Positions 25,846 through 33,771 of a stretch of DNA of 64,000 nt are shown here, piece after piece. The DNA is from SVQP01 sp045658965 (lineage in GTDB: Bacteria > Bacillota > Clostridia > Oscillospirales > CAG-272), in NCBI GenBank assembly GCA_045658965.1, contig JAZOVZ010000058.1, positions 37,574 through 101,573 of the forward strand, in the 5' to 3' direction. Position numbers and translations under genes: made by a program. Positions within the stretch are counted from its first letter, which is position 1. Every line of letters starts with the position of its first letter. Under the pieces are notes generated by a model. The model saw only the letters and a program-made list of their open reading frames with translations, ran no database searches and was not told the origin of the DNA.

Positions 25846-25873
25846 TTGACATTTTGCAAAATATGAGTATAAT
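25846..25873 (+). promoter_or_regulatory. Promoter of the PRTase-aspS-GDPD operon
   Basis: TTGACA 25846-25851, 16-bp spacer, TATAAT 25868-25873. The 5' leader of about 60 bases shows no T-box. The gap 25707-25845 is AT-rich without recognisable sites. Confidence 0.75.
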
Positions 25874-25939
25874 TATTATGGGAGTGTATGGATATGCCAT
25901 ACATCTACATACAAGACATAAAAAACGGAGGCTTTACCC

Positions 25940-26497
25940 ATGGAAAAGTATTACCGCATGAATATCGCAGGCGTTCAGCGCGATCTGCCGCTCTGCCCTC
26001 TGAATGAAAAGCTCATGATCGGCGCGTTCGTCATTTTCGGCGATCCCGAGCTGACCACCGCTGCTGCGCAGGCACTGCTCGACAAGGTGCCCGAGTACGA
26101 TTATCTGATCACCGCAGAGGCAAAGGGCATTCCGCTGGTGCATGAGATGGCAAGACTTGCAGGCAACCAGAAGTACATGCTGGCGCGTAAGGGCGCAAAG
26201 CTGTACATGAGAGACGTGCTGCAGGTATCCGTGCGCTCTATCACCACCAACCGCGAGCAGACCTTGTACCTTGACGGCTACGATGCCGCGCTGATGAAGG
26301 GCAAGAAGATCCTGATCGTGGACGACGTGATTTCCACGGGTGAATCTCTCAAGGCTTTGGAAGCGCTTGTTGAGCAGGCAGGCGGTATCATCTGCGGCAG
26401 AGCAGCCATTCTTGCCGAGGGCGACGCGATCGACCGCGAGGATATCGTATATCTTGAGCCCCTGCCGCTGTTTGACAGCGAGGGCAAGCCCCTGTAA
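25940..26497 (+). CDS. Phosphoribosyltransferase family protein (adenine/xanthine PRTase-like)
   Basis: A 185-residue type I PRTase that transfers a base onto PRPP. The PRPP-binding loop is ILIVDDVISTGES at about 115-127, and the family loop YLITAEAKGIPLVHEMA at about 52-68 corresponds to the pyrophosphate-binding region. The substrate base cannot be fixed; length and motifs sit between adenine and xanthine PRTases. ATG 25940 has GGAGG nine bases upstream. It is first in an operon with aspS (33-base gap). Confidence 0.85.
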   Translation: MEKYYRMNIAGVQRDLPLCPLNEKLMIGAFVIFGDPELTTAAAQALLDKVPEYDYLITAEAKGIPLVHEMARLAGNQKYMLARKGAKLYMRDVLQVSVRSITTNREQTLYLDGYDAALMKGKKILIVDDVISTGESLKALEALVEQAGGIICGRAAILAEGDAIDREDIVYLEPLPLFDSEGKPL

Positions 26498-26530
26498 TTT
26501 CGTAAATACATCTGTAAGGAGAATATAAAA

Positions 26531-28327
26531 ATGGCAGAATTTTTGAGTGCAACCGATAAAAGAACGCACTATTGCGGCACGCTGACCGAGGGCGACATTG
26601 GCTCCAAGGTATGCGTGATGGGTTGGGTACAGAGACAGAGAGACCTTGGCGCGCTGATCTTTATTGACCTGCGTGACAGAACCGGTATCGTACAGCTGTC
26701 CTTTGACGACGCAACCGACCGCGAGATTTTTGAAAAGGCATTCCGTTGCCGCAGCGAGTTCGTGCTGGCGGTACACGGCACCGTTCGCCCCAGAGCACAG
26801 GGTGCGATCAACCCCAACCTGCCCACGGGTAAGGTTGAGATCTTTGTTGAGAGCATGAAGGTGCTCTCCGCTGCGCAGACCCCTCCCTTTGAGATCGGTA
26901 CCGGCAAGAAGGTTAACGACGAGATCGCACTGCGCTACCGTTACCTCGACCTGCGCCGCCCCGAGCTGCAGAGAAACATTCGCATGCGTCACGAGATCGC
27001 ACGCGTTGCAAGACAGTATTACTACGAGAACGGCTTCCTGGAAATCGAGACGCCCATGATGATCAAGCCCACGCCCGAGGGTGCGCGTGACTACGTGGTT
27101 CCGTCCAGAATTCACCCCGGCTCTATGTACGCGCTGCCCCAGTCTCCCCAGCTGTACAAGCAGCTGCTGATGCTGTCGGGCTACGATCGCTACATCCAGC
27201 TGGCACGCTGCTTCCGTGACGAGGACCTGAGAGCTGACCGTCAGCCCGAATTTACCCAGATCGACCTTGAGATGTCCTTTGCTACCATGGAGGAGATCAT
27301 GGAGGTCAACGAGGGCTTTATCAAGAGAGTATTCAAGGAAGTGCTTGGCGTGGATATTCCCACTCCCATGCAGCGCATGACCTTTGCCGAGGCAATGAGC
27401 CTGTACGGCAGCGACAAGCCCGATACCAGATATGAAATGACCATCAAGGATATGTCCGCGGTGGTTGCGGGTACCACTTTCCCCGTATTCGCGGGTGCAC
27501 TGGCAGACGGCGGCAGCGTTCGTGCAATCGTTGCAAAGAACGGCGCTTCCACGCTGACCAGAAAAGAGATCGACAAGCTGACCGAGCATGCAAAGGGCAT
27601 TGGTGCCAAGGGCGTTGCGTTCATCCGCTGGGCGGATGCCGCTCCCAACTGCTCGTTTGCAAAGTTCTTAGCACCCGAGGAGCTGACTGCTCTGATCGAG
27701 GCGCTGGGGCTCGAGCAGGGCGACGTAGCTCTGTTTGTTGCCGACAAGGACAAGGTCGTGCTGCCCGTACTGGGTGCACTCCGTCAGTTGGTTGCAAAGA
27801 AGCTGGACATCATCCCCAAGGGTCAGTTCAACTTCTTGTGGATCACCGAGTTCCCGTTCTTCGAGTGGAACGAGGAGACCGAGGCTTGGGATGCTATGCA
27901 CCATCCCTTTACCATGCCGCTTGAGGAGTGCCTGCCTTATCTGGAAAGCGATCCCGGCAAGGTACGCGCAAAGTGCTACGATATGGTACTCAACGGCACC
28001 GAGCTGCTCTCCGGCTCTATCCGTATTACCGACTGGCAGCTGCAGGAGCAGATGTTCCGCGCGCTGGGTCTTACCAAGGAAGAGATCAATGCAAAGTTCG
28101 GCTTCCTTGTGGATGCGTACAAGTACGGTGCGCCTCCTCACGGTGGTTCCGGTATGGGTCTTGACCGTCTTGCCATGGTCATGCTGGGCGCAGACAGCCT
28201 GCGTGACGTTATCGCATTCCCCAAGGTACAGAACGCAAGCGAGCTGATGTCGGGCTGCCCCGCACCTGCAGATCCCAAGGCAATGGAGGAGCTGCACCTT
28301 GCATTCGTTCCCGAGAACAAGGATTAA
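26531..28327 (+). CDS. aspS: Aspartyl-tRNA synthetase
   Basis: A 598-residue bacterial-type class II synthetase that charges tRNA-Asp. The OB-fold anticodon domain is at about 1-105 (VCVMGWVQRQRDLGALIFIDLRDRTG, in two segments). Motif 2 is RCFRDEDLRADRQPEFTQID; the insert (GAD) domain lies at about 290-410; motif 3 is GGSGMGLDRLAMVML near the C-terminus. All blocks are intact and length matches the family (about 590). AAGGAG is ten bases before ATG 26531. Confidence 0.98.
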   Translation: MAEFLSATDKRTHYCGTLTEGDIGSKVCVMGWVQRQRDLGALIFIDLRDRTGIVQLSFDDATDREIFEKAFRCRSEFVLAVHGTVRPRAQGAINPNLPTGKVEIFVESMKVLSAAQTPPFEIGTGKKVNDEIALRYRYLDLRRPELQRNIRMRHEIARVARQYYYENGFLEIETPMMIKPTPEGARDYVVPSRIHPGSMYALPQSPQLYKQLLMLSGYDRYIQLARCFRDEDLRADRQPEFTQIDLEMSFATMEEIMEVNEGFIKRVFKEVLGVDIPTPMQRMTFAEAMSLYGSDKPDTRYEMTIKDMSAVVAGTTFPVFAGALADGGSVRAIVAKNGASTLTRKEIDKLTEHAKGIGAKGVAFIRWADAAPNCSFAKFLAPEELTALIEALGLEQGDVALFVADKDKVVLPVLGALRQLVAKKLDIIPKGQFNFLWITEFPFFEWNEETEAWDAMHHPFTMPLEECLPYLESDPGKVRAKCYDMVLNGTELLSGSIRITDWQLQEQMFRALGLTKEEINAKFGFLVDAYKYGAPPHGGSGMGLDRLAMVMLGADSLRDVIAFPKVQNASELMSGCPAPADPKAMEELHLAFVPENKD

Positions 28328-28349
28328 GTTCGACAATTTGGAGGGTAAT

Positions 28350-29072
28350 ATGGCTGCTAACACGATCAAGTTCAATAAAGGCAATACCTTGGCTGTTGCA
28401 CACAGAGGTGTGAGCGGTTTGGAAACGGAAAACACTTGCGCGGCATTCATCGCAGCGGGCAACCGCACCTACTGGGGCGTGGAGACCGACGTGTATCGCA
28501 CCGCGGACGGCAAGTTTATCATCAATCACGACGGCAATCTCAAGAGAATTGCGGGCGAGGATCTGGTGGTCGAGCAGGTCAGCTTTGAAGTGCTGCGCGC
28601 AGCCGTGCTGTACGACAAAGACGGCATCAAGAGAGGTGACCTGCACCTTGCAAGCGTGGAGGAGTACGTACGCATTTGTAAAAAGTATGGCAAGATCTGC
28701 GTCTTGGAGCTCAAGAGCAATTTTACCGACGAGGAGATCGCAAGTCTTTGCGAACTGATCAAGGAGCTTGACTATCTGGACGGCGTGACCTTTATTGCGT
28801 TCAACATTGAGAACCTCTACAAGGTGCGCGCGCTGTACCCCGAGCAGCCCTGCCAGTTTTTGACCGGTGACGTCAGCGACGAGATGATCGCGCGTCTGTC
28901 CGAGCTCAAGATGGATCTGGACGTGCATTATCACGCATTGACAAAGGAGCGTGTGGACGCATTCCATGCAGCGGGCATCAAGATCAACTGCTGGACGGTG
29001 GACAACGCTGCCGACGGTGAGCGTCTTGCCGAGTGGGGCGTGGACTATATTACCACCAATATTTTGGAATAA
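28350..29072 (+). CDS. Glycerophosphodiester phosphodiesterase family protein
   Basis: A 240-residue cytoplasmic GDPD that hydrolyses glycerophosphodiesters to glycerol-3-phosphate and an alcohol. Active-site blocks are VAHRGVSGLETENT (His-Arg and Glu), GVETDVYRTADGKFIINHD (Glu/Asp metal ligands and the second His) and VLELKSN. The C-terminal INCWTVDNAADGERL and GVDYITTNI are typical. ATG 28350 has GGAGGG upstream, 22 bases behind the aspS stop, so it is the third gene of the operon. A strong terminator follows. Confidence 0.93.
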   Translation: MAANTIKFNKGNTLAVAHRGVSGLETENTCAAFIAAGNRTYWGVETDVYRTADGKFIINHDGNLKRIAGEDLVVEQVSFEVLRAAVLYDKDGIKRGDLHLASVEEYVRICKKYGKICVLELKSNFTDEEIASLCELIKELDYLDGVTFIAFNIENLYKVRALYPEQPCQFLTGDVSDEMIARLSELKMDLDVHYHALTKERVDAFHAAGIKINCWTVDNAADGERLAEWGVDYITTNILE

Positions 29073-29084
29073 AGACTTTCATCC

Positions 29085-29112
29085 AAGGGCGACCGCAAGG
29101 TCGCCCTTTGTA
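29085..29112 (+). terminator. Terminator, GGGCGACC type, copy 1
   Basis: Arms 29085-29094 and 29099-29108 with GCAA loop, followed by TTGTATTTTGG. The same stem ends the next two transcripts. Confidence 0.85.
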
Positions 29113-29130
29113 TTTTGGTTTGTGCCTAAG

Positions 29131-29232
29131 AGCGGGGGGGCACTGGTCGCCCCTACAACTGATTGTGGTATGATTTTGTAATTCTAAAAGTCTAAACGGG
29201 TATGCCGTAGGGGCGATCAGTGATCGCCCGTT
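29131..29232. repeat. Small inverted-repeat element (GTAGGGGCGA type)
   Basis: About 100 bp bounded by imperfect arms: GGGGGGCACTGGTCGCCCCT at the left and GTAGGGGCGATCAGTGATCG at the right. No ORF. Its arms resemble the hairpin at 10287-10318. Confidence 0.65.
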
Positions 29233-29253
29233 CTTAGCCCCAACAACTCTCCC

Positions 29254-29282
29254 TTGACAACCTATACATAATATGTTATAAT
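29254..29282 (+). promoter_or_regulatory. Promoter of the small membrane protein
   Basis: TTGACA 29254-29259, 17-bp spacer, TATAAT 29277-29282. Confidence 0.85.
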
Positions 29283-29317
29283 GAATCAAACCAAAATCAA
29301 GGTATAAGGAGGGCTTT

Positions 29318-29602
29318 ATGAAAAACCTGAAACGTTTATTGATTCCAGTTACGTGTTTGCTTCTTTGTGCGGTCATGGCGTTGCCTGTGTGTGCGTTTAG
29401 CCCGAGTGACCCCGACGCATCGCCTATTGAGATTTTCTTTGATGGTATTTCTATGATGCTTGGGCTGCTTTTCCTGGTGTTGATTCAGTTTGCCGTTCCG
29501 ATATTGATCGGTGCGGGGATTGTCATTGCGATAGTGACGGTTGTGGTGATCTTAGTGGTCGTCATTAAAAAGAAGCGCCGGAAGGCTTCCCATACCAATT
29601 AA
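29318..29602 (+). CDS. Small membrane protein with signal-like N-terminus
   Basis: A 94-residue protein. Residues 1-25 look like a signal peptide (MKNLKRLLIPVTCLLLCAVM, then ALPVCAFS), a 20-residue acidic extracellular piece follows (SPSDPDASPIEIFF), then one very hydrophobic segment of about 35 residues (LLFLVLIQFAVPILIGAGIV and more) and a basic cytoplasmic end KKKRRKASHTN. No family recognised. It has a consensus promoter, AAGGAGGG six bases before the ATG, and its own terminator, which all support a real gene. Confidence 0.72.
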   Translation: MKNLKRLLIPVTCLLLCAVMALPVCAFSPSDPDASPIEIFFDGISMMLGLLFLVLIQFAVPILIGAGIVIAIVTVVVILVVVIKKKRRKASHTN

Positions 29603-29621
29603 CTTTATTAATCGTTTATGC

Positions 29622-29648
29622 AAGGGCGACCGTAAGGTCGCCCTTTTG
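29622..29648 (+). terminator. Terminator, GGGCGACC type, copy 2
   Basis: Arms 29622-29631 and 29636-29645 with GTAA loop and TTTTGTGTTG. Behind it (29678-29745) lies a degenerate tail of the REP family seen at 30935-31085 (AAACTTTTGAAAATGTTT hairpin and ATGAGTTGGGCCGTTTGTGT). Confidence 0.85.
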
Positions 29649-29776
29649 TGTTGCTTAGGGATTCGCACTCTCCACCTGCGCAAACTTTTGAAAATGTTTG
29701 AACCAAGCTTTTCATGAGTTGGGCCGTTTGTGTGGGGGGCATCTGATGAAATTTCCACGCAAAAATCATAAAAATC

Positions 29777-29805
29777 TTGACTCTTTGTTTGGGCTGCGGT
29801 ATAAT
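29777..29805 (+). promoter_or_regulatory. Promoter of the URO-D family gene
   Basis: TTGACT 29777-29782, 17-bp spacer, TATAAT 29800-29805. Confidence 0.78.
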
Positions 29806-29838
29806 ATATCCAACATTATTCTTCCGAGGAGTAGTACG

Positions 29839-30846
29839 ATGAATTACACATCCAGAGAAAATATCCGTCGGCTGGTCGCCCATGACCAACCCGAGCGCAT
29901 CGGTTTCGATTTTCACAGCCGCTCCGACCTGGTCTTCGTAGGTTCTCGTACCTACGTGAACCTGCCTCCCAATCCCTACGATAGTTGGGGCATCTACCCC
30001 GAGCTTCAAAAGCGTGCGGGCTTCCACGGTGAGACACGCATGGACATGCACGGCAACATTTACGGCCGCTTCGAGGGCAAGACCAAGGGCGAGTGCGTCC
30101 TCGGTGTCATCCAGGACTGGGAGGATTACGAATTCTTCATCCCTACCTTTGACTCCGCCCACCGCGACCGCCTGTTGGCATTGAACCTGACCGCCTCGGA
30201 TCGCTACATTCTGGCAGCAGGCAATTCTTTGTTCTCCACCCTGCGGGACGCACGGCTCATATCCAATGCTTTGGCTGACACCGTCCTCGAACCCGAAGCC
30301 GTGGTGGCTTTCATCGACCGCCTGGCGGAGCACGAGGTGGCGGTCATCAAGAGCATCGCGGGCTGCGGTATTGATGCTTGGTTCCTGAGCGACGACTGGG
30401 GCACCCAGGATCGCACCTTCATTTCACCCGCCTCCTTCCGTGAGTTGTTCAAGCCTGCCTACAAGAAGGTGGCTGACGCCGCCCACGAGGCAGGCATGAG
30501 CGTATTCCTCCACTCCTGCGGGTACATCCATGATTTCATGGAGGATTTCCTGGACGCGGGTATTAATGTGTTCCAGTTTGATCAACCCGACGCCTATCCC
30601 TCCGAGGTGCTGGCATCCAAGTTTGCCGGTCGCGCTGTGTTCCACTCTCCCGTGGACATTCAAAAGGTACTGCCCACCGGTGATCGGGAGCTCATCGAGC
30701 GCCGCGCCTTTGAGATGTGCCGCCTGTTCCGGGAGGCGGGCGGTGGCTGGATCGCCAAGGACTACCCCACCTACCACGACATCGGTGTGGATCCCGTCTG
30801 GGCCAAGTGGGCGCAGGATGTGATCATGGAGAATTGCAGGATCTAG
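29839..30846 (+). CDS. Uroporphyrinogen decarboxylase (URO-D) family protein
   Basis: A 335-residue URO-D/MtaA-type TIM-barrel protein. The start TSRENIRRLVAHDQPERIGF is the family's usual opening. FLSDDWGTQD, FLHSCGYIHDFMEDFLDAGI and FQFDQPDAYP (where cobalamin-linked methyltransferases bind zinc with HxC) are visible; HSCG supplies the His and Cys. In gut Clostridia such stand-alone genes rarely make heme and more often belong to methyl transfer, but no corrinoid protein is nearby. ATG 29839 has GAGGA eight bases upstream. Codons are richer in GCC, GTC, CTC and CGC than in neighbours, and repeats flank the gene on both sides, so lateral gain is possible. Confidence 0.85.
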   Translation: MNYTSRENIRRLVAHDQPERIGFDFHSRSDLVFVGSRTYVNLPPNPYDSWGIYPELQKRAGFHGETRMDMHGNIYGRFEGKTKGECVLGVIQDWEDYEFFIPTFDSAHRDRLLALNLTASDRYILAAGNSLFSTLRDARLISNALADTVLEPEAVVAFIDRLAEHEVAVIKSIAGCGIDAWFLSDDWGTQDRTFISPASFRELFKPAYKKVADAAHEAGMSVFLHSCGYIHDFMEDFLDAGINVFQFDQPDAYPSEVLASKFAGRAVFHSPVDIQKVLPTGDRELIERRAFEMCRLFREAGGGWIAKDYPTYHDIGVDPVWAKWAQDVIMENCRI

Positions 30847-30868
30847 ATTTTTCAGGATGTCCTAAAAT

Positions 30869-30896
30869 AAGGGCGACCGCAAGGTCGCCCTTTTGT
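30869..30896 (+). terminator. Terminator, GGGCGACC type, copy 3
   Basis: Arms 30869-30878 and 30883-30892 with GCAA loop and TTTTGTGTTG, nearly identical to copies 1 and 2. Confidence 0.85.
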
Positions 30897-30934
30897 GTTG
30901 TTGAGATTGGGAAAATAGGATGTTTTACATTGAG

Positions 30935-31085
30935 GTGGCTCGCTCCGTTCTTTCTTTGGAGAAGTAGGCCAAAGAAAAGAACCATTATTTGCAAGCAAAT
31001 GAAAGGCCGTATCTGCGGGGCGTTGCCCCGAACCCCAGTCGCTTTTCAAAAAGCGACGCAAAACTTTTTGTGAGTTGGGTCGTCC
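30935..31085. repeat. REP-like element, family 2, copy 2
   Basis: Same order as at 3905-4050: TTCTTTCTTTGGAGAAG, CCAAAGAAAAGAACC, a TTTGCAAGCAAA hairpin, GGGGCGTTGCCCCGAACCCC, GTCGCTTTTCAAAAAGCGAC hairpin, CAAAACTTTT. Sequence between copies differs, while the paired positions are kept. No ORF. Confidence 0.65.
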
Positions 31086-31124
31086 GTGTGGTGAGGGTTG
31101 GTTTATGGCTGTATGTAATTTTAC

Positions 31125-31154
31125 TTGACAAATGTCACAATTTTGTGATATAAT
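31125..31154 (+). promoter_or_regulatory. polA promoter with a dyad in its spacer
   Basis: TTGACA 31125-31130 and TATAAT 31149-31154 with 18-bp spacer. The spacer contains TCACAATTTTGTGA (about 31135-31148), a dyad that could bind a repressor. Confidence 0.7.
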
Positions 31155-31186
31155 AAATAGGATTATGGATATATAAGGGGAAGAGC

Positions 31187-33745
31187 ATGAAAACCTTACT
31201 TTGTATCGACGGAAACAGTATACTCAACCGCGCGTTTTACGGCATCAGACTGCTGACCGCCAAGGACGGCACGCCCACAAATGCGCTGTACGGTATGATC
31301 AATATTTTTACCAAACACATAGAGGAGTATCACCCCGACTTTGCGGCGGTGGCGTTTGACCTCAAAGCACCTACCTTCCGCCACAAGATGTACGATGCAT
31401 ACAAGGCAGGCAGACACGCCATGCCCGACGAGCTGCGTGCGCAGATGCCCATTGCAAAGGAAATCGTACCCATGCTCGGCTTGCACGTTCTGGAGCTGGA
31501 GGGCTACGAGGCAGACGACATTCTCGGCACGCTTGCCGCCATGGCACGCGCGTACGGCGAGGATTGCCGCGCGCTGGTGCTGACGGGTGACCGTGACTCG
31601 CTGCAGCTCATTGACGCGACTACCAATATCCTGCTTGCCACCAATCAGGACACCTTGGTTATGGACAGAGATGCGTTCTTTGCCAAATACGGCGTTGAGC
31701 CCGAGCAATTCGTGGACGTCAAGGCACTCATGGGTGACAGCTCGGATAATATTCCCGGCGTGCCCGGCATCGGTGAGAAGACTGCACTCAAGCTGATCTC
31801 GGAATACGGCTCGCTTGACGGCATTTACGAGCAGCTGCCCACCGCCAAGCATACCCCCTCGGTGCGCACCAAGCTGGAAAACGGCAAGGACAGTGCGTAT
31901 CTTTCGCAAACGCTGGCACGCATTTGCTGCGAGGTGCCGCTGGAGCTTTCGTTGGACGATCTTGCATACACCGGCATGGATCGCGCTGCTGCGCGCGAAA
32001 TGTTTACGCGCCTGGAGTTTTCCGGTTATATCAAGCGTTTCGGACTGGATAAGGACGACGCGCCCACGTCCGATGCCCCCGTTGCGCAAGAATCCGTTGC
32101 AGATACCCCTGTCGCATCCGATACCTGCACCGATCTGACACCTGTCGCATCCTTTGCAGACCTTTCGGGTGAGCGCATCGGCTTTGACTATGCTGACGGC
32201 GTTGCCGCCTTGACCGACGGCACGCATTTGCTTAGATACACGGGCGATCTTGCCGCACTGCAAAGCTATCTTGCAAATAAGCAGGCGGTCTGCTACGATT
32301 GCAAGACCATATATCGCGCCTTGTCCGCGCAGGGCTGCGATTGGCACGGCTGCCATTTTGACGTGATGCTTGCTGCGTGGGTGGATGATCCCGGGCAGGG
32401 AAGCTACGCGCCCGATCGCTTGACGGTTGCGTATCTTGGTGAGATTTACAAGCCTGAGCTGCCGCTCGCGCTTTACGCGCTGCGTATGTTCGAGCCCTTG
32501 GCGCAAAAGCTGCGCGAAAGTGGGCAGTACGCGCTGCTCATGGATATTGAAATGCCGCTTGCCGCCGTGCTTGCTTCTATGGAGGATCGCGGCTGCATGG
32601 TGGACCGCGAGGGCATTGCGCGCTACGGTGCGCTGCTGGATGCACACGTAGCCCAGCTGGAGGAGCGCATTCACTTTTCCGCGGGCGGACCTTTTAACAT
32701 CAACTCTCCCAAGCAGCTTGGCGAGGTGCTGTTTGAGCGTCTTGGCTTGCCTGCGGGCAAAAAGACAAAAACCGGTTACTCCACAAACGCAGAGGTTTTG
32801 GAAAAGCTGAAAAAGTATCATCCCATCATTGAGGATATTCTGGAATACAGACAGATGACCAAGCTGCGCTCCACCTACGTGGAGGGACTTTTGGCAGTTG
32901 CGGATGAGCATGGACGCATTCGCACCACCTTCAAGCAGACGGGTACTGCCACGGGCAGACTTTCCTCTGCCGAGCCCAATCTGCAGAATATTCCCATTCG
33001 TACCGAGCTTGGCAGGGAACTGCGCAGATACTTTATCCCCAAAAACGAGGAATACGTGCTGCTGGATGCCGACTATTCGCAGATCGAGCTGCGCCTCTTG
33101 GCTGTGATCTCGGACGACGAGGCAATGAAGCAGGCGTTTATTGACGGGGAGGACATTCACACCGCAACCGCGTGCCGCGTATTCGGCGTCGAACCCGAGC
33201 AGGTGAGTGTGGAGCTGCGTAAGCGCGCCAAGGCGGTCAACTTCGGTATTGTGTACGGCATGGGCGAATTCTCGCTTGCCGAGGATCTGCACATCTCACG
33301 CGCTGCCGCAAAGGAGTATATCGACGGCTACATGGCAAGCTATCCGGGAGTTTCGGCGTACCTCTCGGGCGTCATTAAGCAAGCGTATGAGGACGGCTAC
33401 GTGACTACCGTGTTCGGCAGACGCAGAGCGATTCCCGAGCTTGCCGCACAGAATAAGAACCTCAAGCATTTTGGTGAGCGCGTGGCAATGAACAGCCCCA
33501 TTCAGGGCACGGCTGCCGATATCATCAAGATCGCCATGATCCGCGTTGACCGCGCTTTGCGCCAAAGCGGCTACGACGCGCGCTTGATTTTGCAGGTGCA
33601 CGACGAGCTGATCGTGGAGTGCCATAAGGATTGCCGTGACGAGGTGCTTGCAATTCTCAAACATGAAATGGAAAACGCTGCAACCTTCTCCGTGCCCATG
33701 CTGGTGGAAGCAAAGTGGGGCAAGGATTGGTATGACGCGCATTAA
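31187..33745 (+). CDS. polA: DNA polymerase I
   Basis: An 852-residue repair and Okazaki-fragment polymerase. The 5'-3' exonuclease domain spans about 1-290 (LLCIDGNSILNRAFYGI, EADDILGTLA, LVLTGDRDSLQL, GDSSDNIPGVPGIGEKTA). The 3'-5' proofreading domain (about 320-470) keeps the fold but the catalytic DxE motif is absent (FDYADGVAALTDG), as is common in Gram-positive PolA. The polymerase domain has motif A DADYSQIELR (Asp629), motif B RKRAKAVNFGIVYGMGEF and motif C QVHDELIVE (Asp806). ATG 31187 follows AAGGGGAAG. The transporter gene begins 26 bases after its stop and may be co-transcribed. Confidence 0.97.
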   Translation: MKTLLCIDGNSILNRAFYGIRLLTAKDGTPTNALYGMINIFTKHIEEYHPDFAAVAFDLKAPTFRHKMYDAYKAGRHAMPDELRAQMPIAKEIVPMLGLHVLELEGYEADDILGTLAAMARAYGEDCRALVLTGDRDSLQLIDATTNILLATNQDTLVMDRDAFFAKYGVEPEQFVDVKALMGDSSDNIPGVPGIGEKTALKLISEYGSLDGIYEQLPTAKHTPSVRTKLENGKDSAYLSQTLARICCEVPLELSLDDLAYTGMDRAAAREMFTRLEFSGYIKRFGLDKDDAPTSDAPVAQESVADTPVASDTCTDLTPVASFADLSGERIGFDYADGVAALTDGTHLLRYTGDLAALQSYLANKQAVCYDCKTIYRALSAQGCDWHGCHFDVMLAAWVDDPGQGSYAPDRLTVAYLGEIYKPELPLALYALRMFEPLAQKLRESGQYALLMDIEMPLAAVLASMEDRGCMVDREGIARYGALLDAHVAQLEERIHFSAGGPFNINSPKQLGEVLFERLGLPAGKKTKTGYSTNAEVLEKLKKYHPIIEDILEYRQMTKLRSTYVEGLLAVADEHGRIRTTFKQTGTATGRLSSAEPNLQNIPIRTELGRELRRYFIPKNEEYVLLDADYSQIELRLLAVISDDEAMKQAFIDGEDIHTATACRVFGVEPEQVSVELRKRAKAVNFGIVYGMGEFSLAEDLHISRAAAKEYIDGYMASYPGVSAYLSGVIKQAYEDGYVTTVFGRRRAIPELAAQNKNLKHFGERVAMNSPIQGTAADIIKIAMIRVDRALRQSGYDARLILQVHDELIVECHKDCRDEVLAILKHEMENAATFSVPMLVEAKWGKDWYDAH

Positions 33746-33771
33746 AAAATTATATAAATAGGAGAGAAATT

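Noticed and set aside
31131..31148. Rex or CRP site in the polA promoter
   Set aside because: The half-sites are in the opposite order to the Rex pattern TTGTGA...TCACAA and the spacing does not fit CRP.
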